A stretch of DNA of 64,000 bases from Clostridium_AD sp036569345 (GCF_036569345.1 NZ_DATCQT010000203.1:1-64000), one strand, 5' to 3'; counted from the first letter of the stretch, positions 53,096 through 63,430 are shown. The notes: generated by a model not told the origin, from the sequence alone. Made by a program: numbers and translations.

Positions 53096-56000
53096 TTAAT
53101 CTACATTTTTATCACTGGCTGCCTCATCATATGCAATTTTAACTTGTTCTACGCCCTTAAGATTTTTAAAAGCAATAGACATCATTAGTTTTATTCTATT
53201 AATTTGATTTACCTCACTAGCACCTGGGTCGTAATCTATTGCTGTTATATTAGCGCCTGGGTATCTTCTCTTTAATTCTTTAATCATTCCTTTTCCTGTT
53301 ACATGATTTGGCAAACAAGCAAAAGGCTGCATACATACTATATTTCTTGTTCCGTTTTCAATGAGTTCAACCATTTCAGCAGTCAAAAACCACCCTTCAC
53401 CTGCTTGATTTCCTAGTGATACAATAGGTTTTGCTCCCACTGCTAGTTCCTGTATGGTTATTGGCGGAATAAATCTAATACTTTTTTCAAGAACTGATTT
53501 CATATGTTTTCTAAAACCTTCTATATATTGAATTGCCATATTATTTATTATTTGATCAGTATGACTTTTCCCTAAATATTTATATTTAAAGTCAGCATCG
53601 AAAGCACAGTATAGAAAAAAGTCAGTTAAATCTGGCATAACTACTTCTCCACCTTCACTCTCAATAACATCTATAATATTATTGTTAGCTGTAGGATGGA
53701 ACTTTACTAAAATTTCTCCCACTAGTCCTATCTGAGGTTTCAATATATTATTAATTTCTAACTTATCAAAATCAGCTACAATAGAGGAAACATTATTTTT
53801 AAATTCGCTACTTTTACCATTCACTACAGCTTCTTTGCATACTTTTACCCATTTCTCATAAAGTAAATTAGCGGAACCCGGTATTACCTCATAAGGTCTA
53901 ACCTTGTAGAGCACCCTCATAAGCAAATCTCCATATACTAAAGCCATTATTGACTTTTTAACCATTGGATATGTGAATCTAAAGCCTGGATTTTTTTCAA
54001 GACCAGCCGCATTTAATGATACCACTGGAATTTTTGGGAATCCTGCATCTTTAAGTCCTTTCCTAAGGAATCCAATGTAATTGGTAGCCCTACACCCTCC
54101 ACAAGTTTGAGAAATTATAACAGAGGTATTATTTATATCATATTTACCTGATTTTAAAGCTTCAATTATTTGTCCTACTACAATTATTGTAGGATAACAA
54201 GCGTCATTATTTACATATTTTAAGCCTTCATCTACAGCTTTAGTATCTACTGAAGGCAATACCTGTAGATTATACCCTGATGCTTTAAAGGCTTCCTGCA
54301 CAAATTGAAAATGTATAGGAGACATTTGCGGACATAAAATCGTATGCTTTTTTCTCATTTCCTTTGTAAATAGAATTCTACTCTCACTCTCTTTTGCTTT
54401 TTTAGGTACTATTCCATTTTTATCTCTCTCATTAAGTGCGGCTTTTAATGATCTAATCCTAATTCTTGCAGCTCCCAAGTTATTTCCTTCATCAATTTTT
54501 AGAGTTGTATATAGTTTACCATTATTCTCTAAAATCTCTGCAACTTGGTCTGATGTAACTGCATCAAGTCCACAGCCAAAAGAATTTAACTGAATAAGCT
54601 CAATATTTGGCTGGGTTGCTACAAAACTAGCTGCTGCGTATAACCTAGAATGATATACCCACTGATCCACTGCTTTTAAAGGTCTTTCAATAATACCTAA
54701 ATGAGCTACAGAATCCTCTGTGAGTACCGGCATATCAAAATCAGTAATTACACTTGGAATCCCATGATTGATCTCTGGGTCTATATGATATGGTCTTCCC
54801 GCTAAAACAATGCCCTTCTTTCCAGTTTTTCTAATATATTCAACTACTTCTTCACCTTTATTTTGAATATCCAATTTTACTTTGTCAGTTTCTATCCAAG
54901 CAATATCTGCTGCCATAGAAATCTCTTTTTTACTAATTCCAAAGTCTGCGAGCTCATCAGTCAATCTCGTTATTAATTTTTTCTTATTATCTAGAGAAAT
55001 AAAAGGATTTAAGAACTTAATATCTCTTTCATTTAAAATGTCCATATTATTCTTTATAACCTCAGGATACGAGGTTACTATAGGGCAATTAAAATGATTA
55101 TCCGCATCCTTTAGTTCTTTTTTTTCAAATGGAATACAAGGATAAAATATAAAATCAATTCCCTTATTTATAAGACTCATTATATGTCCATGTGCTATTT
55201 TAGCGGGATAACAAGCAGATTCCGAAGGGATAGTTTCTATTCCCATTTCATATACCTTTTTAGTAGATCTTTGGGATAATTCAACCCTAAACCCTAAATT
55301 CGTAAAGAAGGTAAACCAAAATGGATAATTTTCATATATATTAAGTACCCTTGGGATACCTACTACGCCCCTAGAGGCTTTCTCTTTCCTTAATGGAATA
55401 TAATCAAATATTCTTTTATATTTATAATCATATACATTAGGTATTTTTTCTTTTTTATTACTTTTTCCTAGTGCTTTTTCGCAACGATTACCAGATATAA
55501 ATTCACGTTCATTATCAAATTTATTAATTGTAAGAACACATTGGTTCTCGCATTGCTTGCATCTACCCATTGAAGTTTCTACAACAAAGCTATCCAATTG
55601 ATCTACTGATAACAAGGTGGAAATCTTGCCGAGAACATATCGATCCTTTGCAATAAGTGCAGCTCCATAGGCACCCATTAAACCTGCAATATCCGGTCTT
55701 ACAGCCTCTCTTCCCGAAACAATTTCAAAAGCCCTAAGTACTGCATTATTGTAAAAGGTTCCTCCTTGAACTATTATCTTTTTACCCATATCTTTTGGAT
55801 CTCTTATCTTAATAACTTTAAATAATGCATTTTTTATTACTGAATAAGAAAGTCCCGCTGATATATCCCCCACAGAGGCCCCTTCCTTTTGAGCCTGCTT
55901 AACTCTTGAATTCATAAACACAGTGCATCTAGAGCCTAAATCCACGGGACTCTTTGCCTTTAATGCTACATCTGCAAAATCCGCAACTTCCATATTTAAT

Positions 56001-57379
56001 GATTGAGCAAAAGTTTCTATAAAAGAGCCACACCCAGAGGAACAAGCTTCATTTAGCATTATACTATCTATTACACCATTTTTTATTTTTAGGCATTTCA
56101 TATCTTGTCCACCAATATCCAATATAAAATCTACATCAGGAACAAAAAATTTCGCTGCCACGTAATGAGCTATTGTTTCAATTTCACCAATATCTACTTG
56201 TAACGCAGCCATTATCAATCTCTCACCATAACCTGTTACTGCTGAATTTACAATAGTTACTTCTTTAGGCAAAATACTATATATATCTTTCAAAATTTTT
56301 CTAACTAAAGTTAATGGGTTACCTTCATTACTCCCATAGTAAGAGTATAAAAGTATACCTTTCTCGTCTATAAGGGTAGCTTTAGTAGTTGTAGAACCAG
56401 CGTCTATTCCCAAAAAGCAATTTCCTACATAGGAAGCAAGTTCTCGCCTTGGCACCTTATATTCACTCTGCCTTTTGTTAAAAACCTGAAGTTCAGCATC
56501 ATCTAAAAATAAAGGTCTAAATCTTCGAACATCATGACTAGACACCTCTTTTAACTTTGGAAGCATAGCATTTAATTTTTCAAATGAAATAACATTCTCT
56601 TCCTTTGATAACATAGCGGCACCAATTGCTACAAACAACTGAGAATCGTTTGGGAAAATAACTTGGTCTTCTGTGAGCTTTAAAGTTTCTATAAATCTTG
56701 TTCTAAGTTCAGATAAGAAATATAATGGTCCACCTAAGAATGCAACATTTCCTCTAATTGGTCTACCACAAGCTAGTCCACTAATAGTCTGATTAACTAC
56801 TGATTGAAACACTGAAACAGCAATATCTTCTTTTGCAGCACCTTCATTTAATAGTGGTTGAATATCGGTTTTAGCAAATACACCACATCTAGCTGCAATG
56901 GGATAAATGGTTTTATAGTTTTTTGCAAGTTCATTAAGGCCTGTTGCATCTGTTTGAAGAAGTGATGCCATCTGATCAATAAAAGCCCCAGTACCGCCAG
57001 CGCAAGTACCATTCATTCTTTGATCTATACCACCATCAAAATATATAATTTTAGCATCTTCTCCACCAAGTTCTATAGCCACATTAGTTCTCGGGATGAT
57101 ATTTTCAATGGCATAAGTACTGGCTACTACTTCTTGAATAAAAGAAATATTAAGCCATTTAGATAAGGCTAGTCCACCAGACCCAGTTACCACTATAGTA
57201 ATATAGCAATCGGGAAAATTGATATAAGCCTCATATAAAAGCTCAGCTATTGTACTTTTTATATCAGAAAAATGTCTCTGATATTTACTATATATTGTTT
57301 TTTCCAACTCATTTAGCACTACTATCTTAACAGTAGTAGATCCTACATCTAATCCAACATGTAATATTCTTTTCATCAT
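53096..57379 (-). CDS. Giant acyl-CoA dehydratase activase-related protein (double BadF/HgdC ATPase)
   Basis: 1427 residues. Two ASKHA ATPase domains of the 2-hydroxyglutaryl-CoA dehydratase activator type: GLDVGSTTVK (about 9-18) with CAGGTGAFIDQMA, and GIDAGSTTTK (about 323) with SSGCGSFIETFA; the Cys in each loop can ligate a shared 4Fe-4S cluster. Then a CKQCENQC cysteine cluster (about 605), a DUF2229-type region, and a C-terminal part resembling dehydratase subunit D-like folds. Present in many Clostridia without assigned substrate. ATG behind AAGAGAAAATT. No dehydratase subunit genes lie nearby. ATP-driven electron transfer is the family role. Confidence 0.85.
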   Translation of the reverse strand: MMKRILHVGLDVGSTTVKIVVLNELEKTIYSKYQRHFSDIKSTIAELLYEAYINFPDCYITIVVTGSGGLALSKWLNISFIQEVVASTYAIENIIPRTNVAIELGGEDAKIIYFDGGIDQRMNGTCAGGTGAFIDQMASLLQTDATGLNELAKNYKTIYPIAARCGVFAKTDIQPLLNEGAAKEDIAVSVFQSVVNQTISGLACGRPIRGNVAFLGGPLYFLSELRTRFIETLKLTEDQVIFPNDSQLFVAIGAAMLSKEENVISFEKLNAMLPKLKEVSSHDVRRFRPLFLDDAELQVFNKRQSEYKVPRRELASYVGNCFLGIDAGSTTTKATLIDEKGILLYSYYGSNEGNPLTLVRKILKDIYSILPKEVTIVNSAVTGYGERLIMAALQVDIGEIETIAHYVAAKFFVPDVDFILDIGGQDMKCLKIKNGVIDSIMLNEACSSGCGSFIETFAQSLNMEVADFADVALKAKSPVDLGSRCTVFMNSRVKQAQKEGASVGDISAGLSYSVIKNALFKVIKIRDPKDMGKKIIVQGGTFYNNAVLRAFEIVSGREAVRPDIAGLMGAYGAALIAKDRYVLGKISTLLSVDQLDSFVVETSMGRCKQCENQCVLTINKFDNEREFISGNRCEKALGKSNKKEKIPNVYDYKYKRIFDYIPLRKEKASRGVVGIPRVLNIYENYPFWFTFFTNLGFRVELSQRSTKKVYEMGIETIPSESACYPAKIAHGHIMSLINKGIDFIFYPCIPFEKKELKDADNHFNCPIVTSYPEVIKNNMDILNERDIKFLNPFISLDNKKKLITRLTDELADFGISKKEISMAADIAWIETDKVKLDIQNKGEEVVEYIRKTGKKGIVLAGRPYHIDPEINHGIPSVITDFDMPVLTEDSVAHLGIIERPLKAVDQWVYHSRLYAAASFVATQPNIELIQLNSFGCGLDAVTSDQVAEILENNGKLYTTLKIDEGNNLGAARIRIRSLKAALNERDKNGIVPKKAKESESRILFTKEMRKKHTILCPQMSPIHFQFVQEAFKASGYNLQVLPSVDTKAVDEGLKYVNNDACYPTIIVVGQIIEALKSGKYDINNTSVIISQTCGGCRATNYIGFLRKGLKDAGFPKIPVVSLNAAGLEKNPGFRFTYPMVKKSIMALVYGDLLMRVLYKVRPYEVIPGSANLLYEKWVKVCKEAVVNGKSSEFKNNVSSIVADFDKLEINNILKPQIGLVGEILVKFHPTANNNIIDVIESEGGEVVMPDLTDFFLYCAFDADFKYKYLGKSHTDQIINNMAIQYIEGFRKHMKSVLEKSIRFIPPITIQELAVGAKPIVSLGNQAGEGWFLTAEMVELIENGTRNIVCMQPFACLPNHVTGKGMIKELKRRYPGANITAIDYDPGASEVNQINRIKLMMSIAFKNLKGVEQVKIAYDEAASDKNVD

Positions 57380-57818
57380 AATTTTCTCTTTCCTCGCAAG
57401 TTTTGATTTTGTTATAATCTTGAAACCTAAAATTAAGTTATATATTTTTATGTAGGTAGATTTAAAATGTCATTTTATAAGTTATTTAATCTTCTAATAA
57501 ATAGCCTTATTATTTATATATATATCTTTATTCTTAGAAAACCAAATTTATTCTCTACACTATAAATCTTCTATAATATTTTTCACATTAATTACATTTT
57601 ATCAATATTCCACTAATATAACTCCAAAATTCATATTAAGTTAACAAATATTTATACAATATTATAACTCAAAGAATATAGAATTTTCAACATATTTCTT
57701 ATTTATTATTCTACCACATTTTAAAAAAATTGTTAAATTATAAAAGTGGCACCCTCGTCGTTAACAATACATTATCTAACCTCATATACTAAACTATAAC
57801 TATCGAAGGGATGATAAA
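57380..57818. other. AT-rich intergenic stretch between the activase gene and the ABC ATPase gene
   Basis: 439 bp. It should contain divergent promoters for both neighbours. I see no gene, terminator, riboswitch or clear repeat in it. Confidence 0.4.
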
Positions 57819-58592
57819 GTGATTAAAGTAGAAATCAGTAATATAAGCATGAATTACCACTCTTTAACAGCAGAGACTCCTGCTCTTGCAGATATCTCAT
57901 TTGGCGTACAAGAAGGTCACTTTTTAAGTATCGTAGGTCCTTCTGGATGTGGAAAGTCTACACTCTTAAATATAATAGCAGGCCTAATTACTCCGTCATA
58001 TGGGAAAATAGTAATTAATAGAAGTGCTGATAGTTCAAACTTTTTAAAAATTGGATATATGTTTCAAAAGGACCAATTGTTTGACTGGTTAACTATTTGG
58101 GACAATGTACTTCTAGGGCTTAAAATCAACCATTGTATTACGGATAAAAACAAGGAAATGGTAAAAAATCTTTTAATAAGTTATAATCTTTGGGACTTTA
58201 GGGATCATCATCCTAGAGAGTTATCCGGAGGAATGCGTCAAAGAGTTGCTCTAATTCGCACCTTAGCGTTAAGCCCTGAGGTACTTCTCTTAGATGAACC
58301 TTTCTCAGCCCTGGACTATCAAACTAGATTAAACATTAGTGATGAGGTTTATGAAATCATAAAGAAGGAAAAAAAGACTACAATAATGGTAACACATGAT
58401 ATATCTGAGGCCATTGCTATGTCAGACGAAATTATTATTCTATCTAATCGGCCTGCAGTAATTGTTAAACACATGACCCTTGAATTCGGGGAAGATTTCT
58501 CTTGTCCTCTAAAACGTAGAGAAGCTCCAGATTTCAGGGTTTACTTCAATAAAATTTGGAAGGAGTTGAATGGTAATGCTAATTCAAAGTGA
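57819..58592 (+). CDS. ABC transporter ATP-binding protein, SsuB/TauB-like
   Basis: 257 residues, GTG start behind GAAGGG. Walker A GPSGCGKST (about 46), Q-loop MFQKDQLFDW, signature LSGGMRQR (about 139), Walker B LLLDEPFSALD, H-loop VTHDISEAI. It powers import together with the overlapping permease gene and presumably the NMT1-type binding protein encoded at 49.7 kb. It belongs to the nitrate/sulfonate/taurine group. The substrate cannot be read from the ATPase. Confidence 0.92.
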   Translation: MIKVEISNISMNYHSLTAETPALADISFGVQEGHFLSIVGPSGCGKSTLLNIIAGLITPSYGKIVINRSADSSNFLKIGYMFQKDQLFDWLTIWDNVLLGLKINHCITDKNKEMVKNLLISYNLWDFRDHHPRELSGGMRQRVALIRTLALSPEVLLLDEPFSALDYQTRLNISDEVYEIIKKEKKTTIMVTHDISEAIAMSDEIIILSNRPAVIVKHMTLEFGEDFSCPLKRREAPDFRVYFNKIWKELNGNANSK

Positions 58593-59376
58593 TGAACAGA
58601 AAGTTTATATAAAAAATGTAAAAAAGAGGAAATGCATCATTATTTTCACAAGAATAATAATATTAATTGTTTTCTTTAGTTTTTGGGAAATAGCTGGCAG
58701 ACTTAAATGGATTGATTCATTTTTAACAAGTACGCCATCAAAAATGTTCAGTTCATTTATACAAATATATAATGAAGGAACCTTGCTCACTCATATCTCA
58801 GTAACATGTTTTGAAACAATAACAGGTTTTTTACTGGGAACCATCTTAGGTGCCCTCATTGCAGTACTATTGTGGTGGTCCGATTTTATTTCAAAAGTTC
58901 TTGATCCATACTTAATAGTACTCAATGCTTTGCCTAAAGTAGCTCTTGCACCCATTATTATATTTTGGGTAGGTAATGGAATAACAGCAATAATTGTAAT
59001 TGCTCTTTTAATATCCATAGTTGTAACTATAATAAGCATACTAAGTGGTTTTAGAGAAGTAGACCTAGATAAAATCAAACTTTTAAAAACCTTTGGAGCT
59101 TCTAAACTTCAAATACTAACTAATTTAATCATTCCTGCATCTATTCCAACTCTTATTTCGGCACTTAAGATTAACGTAGGCCTCTCTTGGGTAGGTGTAA
59201 TTATGGGTGAGTTTTTGGTTGCAAAAGAAGGTTTAGGATTTCTAATAATCTATGGTGGACAAATCTCACAATTAGACATGGTAATGATGAGTATAGTAAT
59301 ACTTTCTATCTTAGCTTACCTTATGTATGAAATGGTCGCTCTTTTTGAAAGAAAAGTGGTGGGTAAAAACAACTAA
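58570..59376 (+). CDS. ABC transporter permease, SsuC/TauC-like
   Basis: 268 residues, overlapping the ATPase gene by 23 bp. Six hydrophobic segments; the EAA loop that docks the ATPase is KIKLLKTFGASKLQILTNLIIPASIPTLISALK (abbreviated: LKTFGASKLQ...LIIPASIP). Matches the BPD_transp_1 permeases of sulfonate, nitrate and thiamine-precursor importers. AAGGAG precedes two possible ATGs two codons apart. Confidence 0.92.
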   Translation: MVMLIQSDEQKVYIKNVKKRKCIIIFTRIIILIVFFSFWEIAGRLKWIDSFLTSTPSKMFSSFIQIYNEGTLLTHISVTCFETITGFLLGTILGALIAVLLWWSDFISKVLDPYLIVLNALPKVALAPIIIFWVGNGITAIIVIALLISIVVTIISILSGFREVDLDKIKLLKTFGASKLQILTNLIIPASIPTLISALKINVGLSWVGVIMGEFLVAKEGLGFLIIYGGQISQLDMVMMSIVILSILAYLMYEMVALFERKVVGKNN

Positions 59377-59508
59377 TATTTTGTATTAATTGAATATTAT
59401 TTGAAATCCTTGGACAGTATTTATATTAAATATATTATGTTTTATAGTACTATCTATATTTAGTATAACTAATTTATAATTCTTTAAAGGATTATAAGGA
59501 GGAGAATA

Positions 59509-59865
59509 ATGGAATACTTTCAAAAGGCTAACGATATATACAACACTAAGGATTATAATAGAGCAATAGCTCTATATAAAAAAGCTGCTGAAATGAAAGA
59601 TAATGAGGCTGGTGCGCTTTACAATACAGCAGTATGTTTTATTCACTTAAAAAAATATGATAAGGCAATACCCTTATTTCATTCAGCTATTGACCTACGG
59701 CGTGAAAGTAAATATTTTTTCAACTTAGCTTATTGCTATGCTATGTGTTTTAACAAACCAAAAGCATTATATTACTTCAATACCGCATGGGCTTTAAATA
59801 ATGAAGATGAAGATTGTGAAAAAGCCATTAATTTATTATTAAAAAGTTATAAAGCAGCCACCTAA
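59509..59865 (+). CDS. TPR repeat protein
   Basis: 118 residues made of about three tetratricopeptide repeats: YNRAIALYKKAAEMKDNEAGALYNTAVC, YDKAIPLFHSAIDLRRESKYFFNLAYC and KALYYFNTAWALNNEDEDCEKAINLL (abbreviated to AIALYKKAAEM, AIPLFHSAIDL, ALYYFNTAWAL). Short TPR proteins usually act as adaptors. Start follows AAGGAGGAG. The stop codon is the first bases of a 20-bp tandem repeat. Partner unknown. Confidence 0.8.
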   Translation: MEYFQKANDIYNTKDYNRAIALYKKAAEMKDNEAGALYNTAVCFIHLKKYDKAIPLFHSAIDLRRESKYFFNLAYCYAMCFNKPKALYYFNTAWALNNEDEDCEKAINLLLKSYKAAT

Positions 59866-59912
59866 TTTTATGGATAACTACCTAATTTCAGAAATAACTA
59901 CCTAATTTCAGG
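59861..59912. repeat. 20-bp tandem repeat, about 2.6 copies, starting at a stop codon
   Basis: Units 59861-59880, 59881-59900 and partial 59901-59912 (CCTAATTTCAGAAATAACTA type). The first unit contains the TPR stop codon (59863-59865) and the last unit supplies the left arm and loop of the terminator. Confidence 0.85.
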
Positions 59913-59927
59913 TAGTTTGTTTTTTTA
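59896..59927. terminator. Terminator after the TPR gene
   Basis: AACTACCT (59896-59903) pairs with AGGTAGTT (59910-59917), followed by TGTTTTTTT. It overlaps the end of the converging transglutaminase gene. Confidence 0.85.
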
Positions 59928-61100
59928 CCATTGTCCAGCTATACTTGCATCTTTATGGTCGATATCAAATCTTTTACTGTCAAAATAGTCTCCCCCAATT
60001 AAAAATGTAGGATCTACATTGATCCAAGTATTTTCTCCTTCTATATATACTTGATTCCATGCATGGCTAACCCAATTATTTCCATTGAATCCTTGACCAG
60101 TAATAATTTTTACTTTTATATTATTAGCTCTGCACATTGCAACGTAGAGACAAGCGTAATCAAAACATATACCACTTCTCGTATTGAAAGTTGGTATGGC
60201 ACCTGATTTTACTCCTAGATCATTATTTAATATTCTATTTGCTTTTACGTCACTATAAGCTATTTTACTTCCTACCCAATTATAAATAGTCCTTGCTTTG
60301 TCTCTTGTTCCATTTTCACCTTGCACCAAGTTAATTGCATACTTATTAATTTCATCATTAGATTGAACTCCTTGGGCAAGCGTAATACCATTATAATAAA
60401 CGGTGCCTTTTTGCTTATTTTGTACATTAGGTTCTGAACTTGCAGCTTCTTTTACTACAATTTTAAATGAGTTATTAACAACCTTGGGAAGCTGCTTTGC
60501 AAGCTTTGAATTAGTTAATGGAATAACTACTTCCTTTGATATATAATTGTATACTTGTGATTTTTCCAAATAGCTATTATATTTATCTGTTACATTAAGA
60601 AGAGATAGAAAATTCAATATAAAAGTAATAACAATCACATAACATATGGCTTTTGGCACTTGTGATATAGCACCTACAATTCTATTAAACATACTACTCT
60701 TCCGTTTTAAGTTATGTTCTATAACATCAAACAAAGGATACAATGTAATACGACTAATAAAAACAATTACAAAATTTATGATACTATAAATTATTAATAT
60801 TACTAGTGGCATTATCAATACGTAAATCATTAATGGCTTACTATTAATAAAATCTATAGCATTTCTCGGAATACTATTATATATACTTTTATACATACCT
60901 ACATCATGTTGCAAAAAAACTCTTTTCGTGAAATAAATACCTAAACATAAAGAAATCAAAAAAGAAATACTTTGAAAAACACCCTCTAATGTTCCTTTTA
61001 AATGTTGAGACGAAAATTTATAAATAAACCCTTTAATTATTGGGTAAATAAATAATAATAATAAAATTAAACTTACGGGTTCCCTTAACAATCCTATCAC
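59925..61100 (-). CDS. Membrane-anchored transglutaminase-like protein
   Basis: 391 residues. The N-terminal 170 residues have about four hydrophobic segments (5-24, 40-60, 88-118, 148-172) with a CvpA-like look. The C-terminal half, presumably outside, is a transglutaminase-core domain: catalytic Cys in RSGICFDYACLYVAMCR, His in SHAWNQVYI and Asp in WINVDPTF. Such domains act as peptidases or cross-linking enzymes on cell-wall proteins or peptides. It overlaps recX by 4 bp. Substrate unknown. Confidence 0.82.
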   Translation of the reverse strand: MIGLLREPVSLILLLLFIYPIIKGFIYKFSSQHLKGTLEGVFQSISFLISLCLGIYFTKRVFLQHDVGMYKSIYNSIPRNAIDFINSKPLMIYVLIMPLVILIIYSIINFVIVFISRITLYPLFDVIEHNLKRKSSMFNRIVGAISQVPKAICYVIVITFILNFLSLLNVTDKYNSYLEKSQVYNYISKEVVIPLTNSKLAKQLPKVVNNSFKIVVKEAASSEPNVQNKQKGTVYYNGITLAQGVQSNDEINKYAINLVQGENGTRDKARTIYNWVGSKIAYSDVKANRILNNDLGVKSGAIPTFNTRSGICFDYACLYVAMCRANNIKVKIITGQGFNGNNWVSHAWNQVYIEGENTWINVDPTFLIGGDYFDSKRFDIDHKDASIAGQW

Positions 61101-61987
61101 CTGCCTTCATTAGTATCATCCTCAATGCCCTTAACTAAATCTCTTAATACTTTTTTAATTTGATCCCATTGAAATCCTCTTCTTAAAAGATAGTCCCCAA
61201 GCTTTTTATAAAGCTTTATTTTCTGAGACTCTGACTTAATTAATATATTATATCTTTTACTAGCTATCTCATATATTTTATCATAGACCTCTTCAGCTAT
61301 ATCTTCAGATTGTAATTCTTTTTCAAAGGATGAATTTCCTTGCGTGTCATCCACCTTATCATTATTAGTGATTTTACTTAGAACCTCTTTAATTATTTCG
61401 TATTCATATCCACTACGAGCTAAATAGTCTGCTAATTTTTTATAAAGTTTTATAACATCTTTTTCACTTTTAGATAATGTTATGATTTTATTTTCACCTA
61501 ACTTTAAAGCTGCTTGAAACTGCTGCTCGCTAGTTATTGTGTCAAGTCCCTCTTTAATAAGTTCTTTTGGAAGAAACTTTTTTAATAGTGTATACTTAAT
61601 TTTATTTTTTCCAGTAGAATTTATTTTTTCTTTTATAAATAGTTCTACAAACCTTTTATCATTAATAAAATCATATTGCTTTAAAAACTCCATTACTCTA
61701 TCTATAGTTCTAATATCAAATTCTTTTATGGTTAATTTATCCACAACCTGTTTAGCAGATTTAAAACTTCTTTCTAAAAAATGAAGTGCAACATTTTTCC
61801 CTTTTATATAATTATCTTCATTAACTATATCTTCTAAACTTTCTTTCTCCATGGTTCTACCTTTTGTAATATTGTGGATATAGACAAGTTCAACATCACA
61901 AGCAAAAGCATATTCATTATCCATATAGATGTTAACTCTCTGCTTATTTTTCTTTTGCAACTCAATTTTTGTTATAATGTTACTCAA
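61097..61987 (-). CDS. recX: Regulatory protein RecX, extended
   Basis: 296 residues, longer than the usual 150-210. RecX limits RecA filament growth. The pattern of three-helix repeats is visible: ALHFLERSFKSAKQVVDKL, VMEFLKQYDFINDKRFVELFI, and further copies ending YKKLADYLARSGYEYEIIKEVL and YKKLGDYLLRRGFQWDQIKKVL, the last two being clear internal duplicates. ATG overlaps the end of the upstream M16 gene region (2 bp gap). First 60 residues are the N-terminal RecX extension. Confidence 0.88.
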   Translation of the reverse strand: MSNIITKIELQKKNKQRVNIYMDNEYAFACDVELVYIHNITKGRTMEKESLEDIVNEDNYIKGKNVALHFLERSFKSAKQVVDKLTIKEFDIRTIDRVMEFLKQYDFINDKRFVELFIKEKINSTGKNKIKYTLLKKFLPKELIKEGLDTITSEQQFQAALKLGENKIITLSKSEKDVIKLYKKLADYLARSGYEYEIIKEVLSKITNNDKVDDTQGNSSFEKELQSEDIAEEVYDKIYEIASKRYNILIKSESQKIKLYKKLGDYLLRRGFQWDQIKKVLRDLVKGIEDDTNEGR

Positions 61988-61989
61988 TA

Positions 61990-63240
61990 TTACACGCTCA
62001 TTTCTGGTAGAAATATATGAATAGTTGGTTTTTGTAGAACTTTTCTTGAAACATTATATAAATCTTTACTTTTAACATTCGCCATATTTTTCATATCCTC
62101 TGTAAATTGATATATATCTTCATTGTCCATAGCTTGATGAATTACATAATTTGAAAGATCTGTAGAGTCCTCTAAGGTTGATGCTATAGCAGTTTTTAAT
62201 ATCTTTCTCATTAGATCTATTGTATTATCATCAAAAACTATTTTTTCACTTTCAATGTCCTTAATGGCTGTATCAATTACCTTAATTGCTTCATCTACAT
62301 TTTTTTCTGCCACCGATGTATAAATATATAGTATTTTAACATTATTTGAAGTATCTAGATGTGTGTAAACATCATATGATAATCCTCTTTCTTCCCGAAG
62401 TTCCCTAAATAATATGGAGTTAGCACTTTCCCCAAATTTATAATTTAATATTCTAAGTGCCAATTCTTCATCTTTAGATAGTCCATTAAAAGTATATAAA
62501 TAAAGTATAGTACTTTGTTCAATTTCTTTTTTATATGATATTTTTTTTATGAATTGGTGGTGTTCAGCTATTATTTTTTTCTTCTCAAATTCTTTAGGTA
62601 CCCATACACCAAAATACTTTTTCACCATATTAATTATATCCTCATGTTCAAATGGAGATACAATAGATACAAAAGAATTATTGGGAACATAATATTTATT
62701 ATAGAAATCAACAAGTTGTTTTCTTGTAATCTTTTTAATTACATTTTCACTACCAATAGTATCCTCTCTAAGTGGACTATATTTAAAAGCGATCTCGTTA
62801 ACTCTCTGAAAGCTTAGATCTTCAATATCATCTTTAATTGTTCTAATTTCAGCGAGTATTACGCCTCTTTCCTTTTCAATTTCATTAATTGGAAAGGTTG
62901 AATTTAAGAGCATATCTCCGAGAAGTGACAGTGAATTCTCCAATTCTTCATTTAAAACTGTAGTACTATATACAGTGCAGTTAAAATCCGTATAGGCATT
63001 ATATTCTCCACCTAAATTTTCTAGATCGCTATTTAGTTTTTCATTTGTTCTATCAAGTGTTCCTTTAAAAAGCATGTGCTCTATAAAATGGGCTATCCCC
63101 TTTTCATTTTTCTCTTCAAAAAGTGAACCTATATTTACTCCAGCATGAACTGCTGCAATTTGACTATCCTTTTTAATAGTAATAAGTTTAATTCCATTAC
63201 TAAGCGACGTTTGTTTTGTATTAAAAATTTCTTTACTCAT
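61990..63240 (-). CDS. M16 family zinc peptidase (processing-protease-like)
   Basis: 416 residues. The inverted zinc motif HFIEHMLFKGT (HxxEH, about 51-61) and the distal Glu in LAEIRTIKDDIED (about 130) are intact, so it should be active. Two M16 domains (about 10-200 and 205-410). Members digest or process short peptides, and Bacillus MlpA (YmxG) is the nearest named relative. It heads a three-gene unit with recX and the transglutaminase gene. ATG follows AAAGGAGATTATA. Confidence 0.9.
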   Translation of the reverse strand: MSKEIFNTKQTSLSNGIKLITIKKDSQIAAVHAGVNIGSLFEEKNEKGIAHFIEHMLFKGTLDRTNEKLNSDLENLGGEYNAYTDFNCTVYSTTVLNEELENSLSLLGDMLLNSTFPINEIEKERGVILAEIRTIKDDIEDLSFQRVNEIAFKYSPLREDTIGSENVIKKITRKQLVDFYNKYYVPNNSFVSIVSPFEHEDIINMVKKYFGVWVPKEFEKKKIIAEHHQFIKKISYKKEIEQSTILYLYTFNGLSKDEELALRILNYKFGESANSILFRELREERGLSYDVYTHLDTSNNVKILYIYTSVAEKNVDEAIKVIDTAIKDIESEKIVFDDNTIDLMRKILKTAIASTLEDSTDLSNYVIHQAMDNEDIYQFTEDMKNMANVKSKDLYNVSRKVLQKPTIHIFLPEMSV

Positions 63241-63430
63241 TATAATCTCCTTTAACCAAATACTGTGTTATTACAATAATATAGCTTCTTTAAATAGTTG
63301 GAGTACATTAAATGATACGCATTCATAAAAAACAAAAGCATATATAGTTTAACTATATCATACTTTTAACTAATTTAGACTATATTCCTTTAAAACTAGC
63401 GTCTATTTCCCATTTTATAAAGAAAATCTA

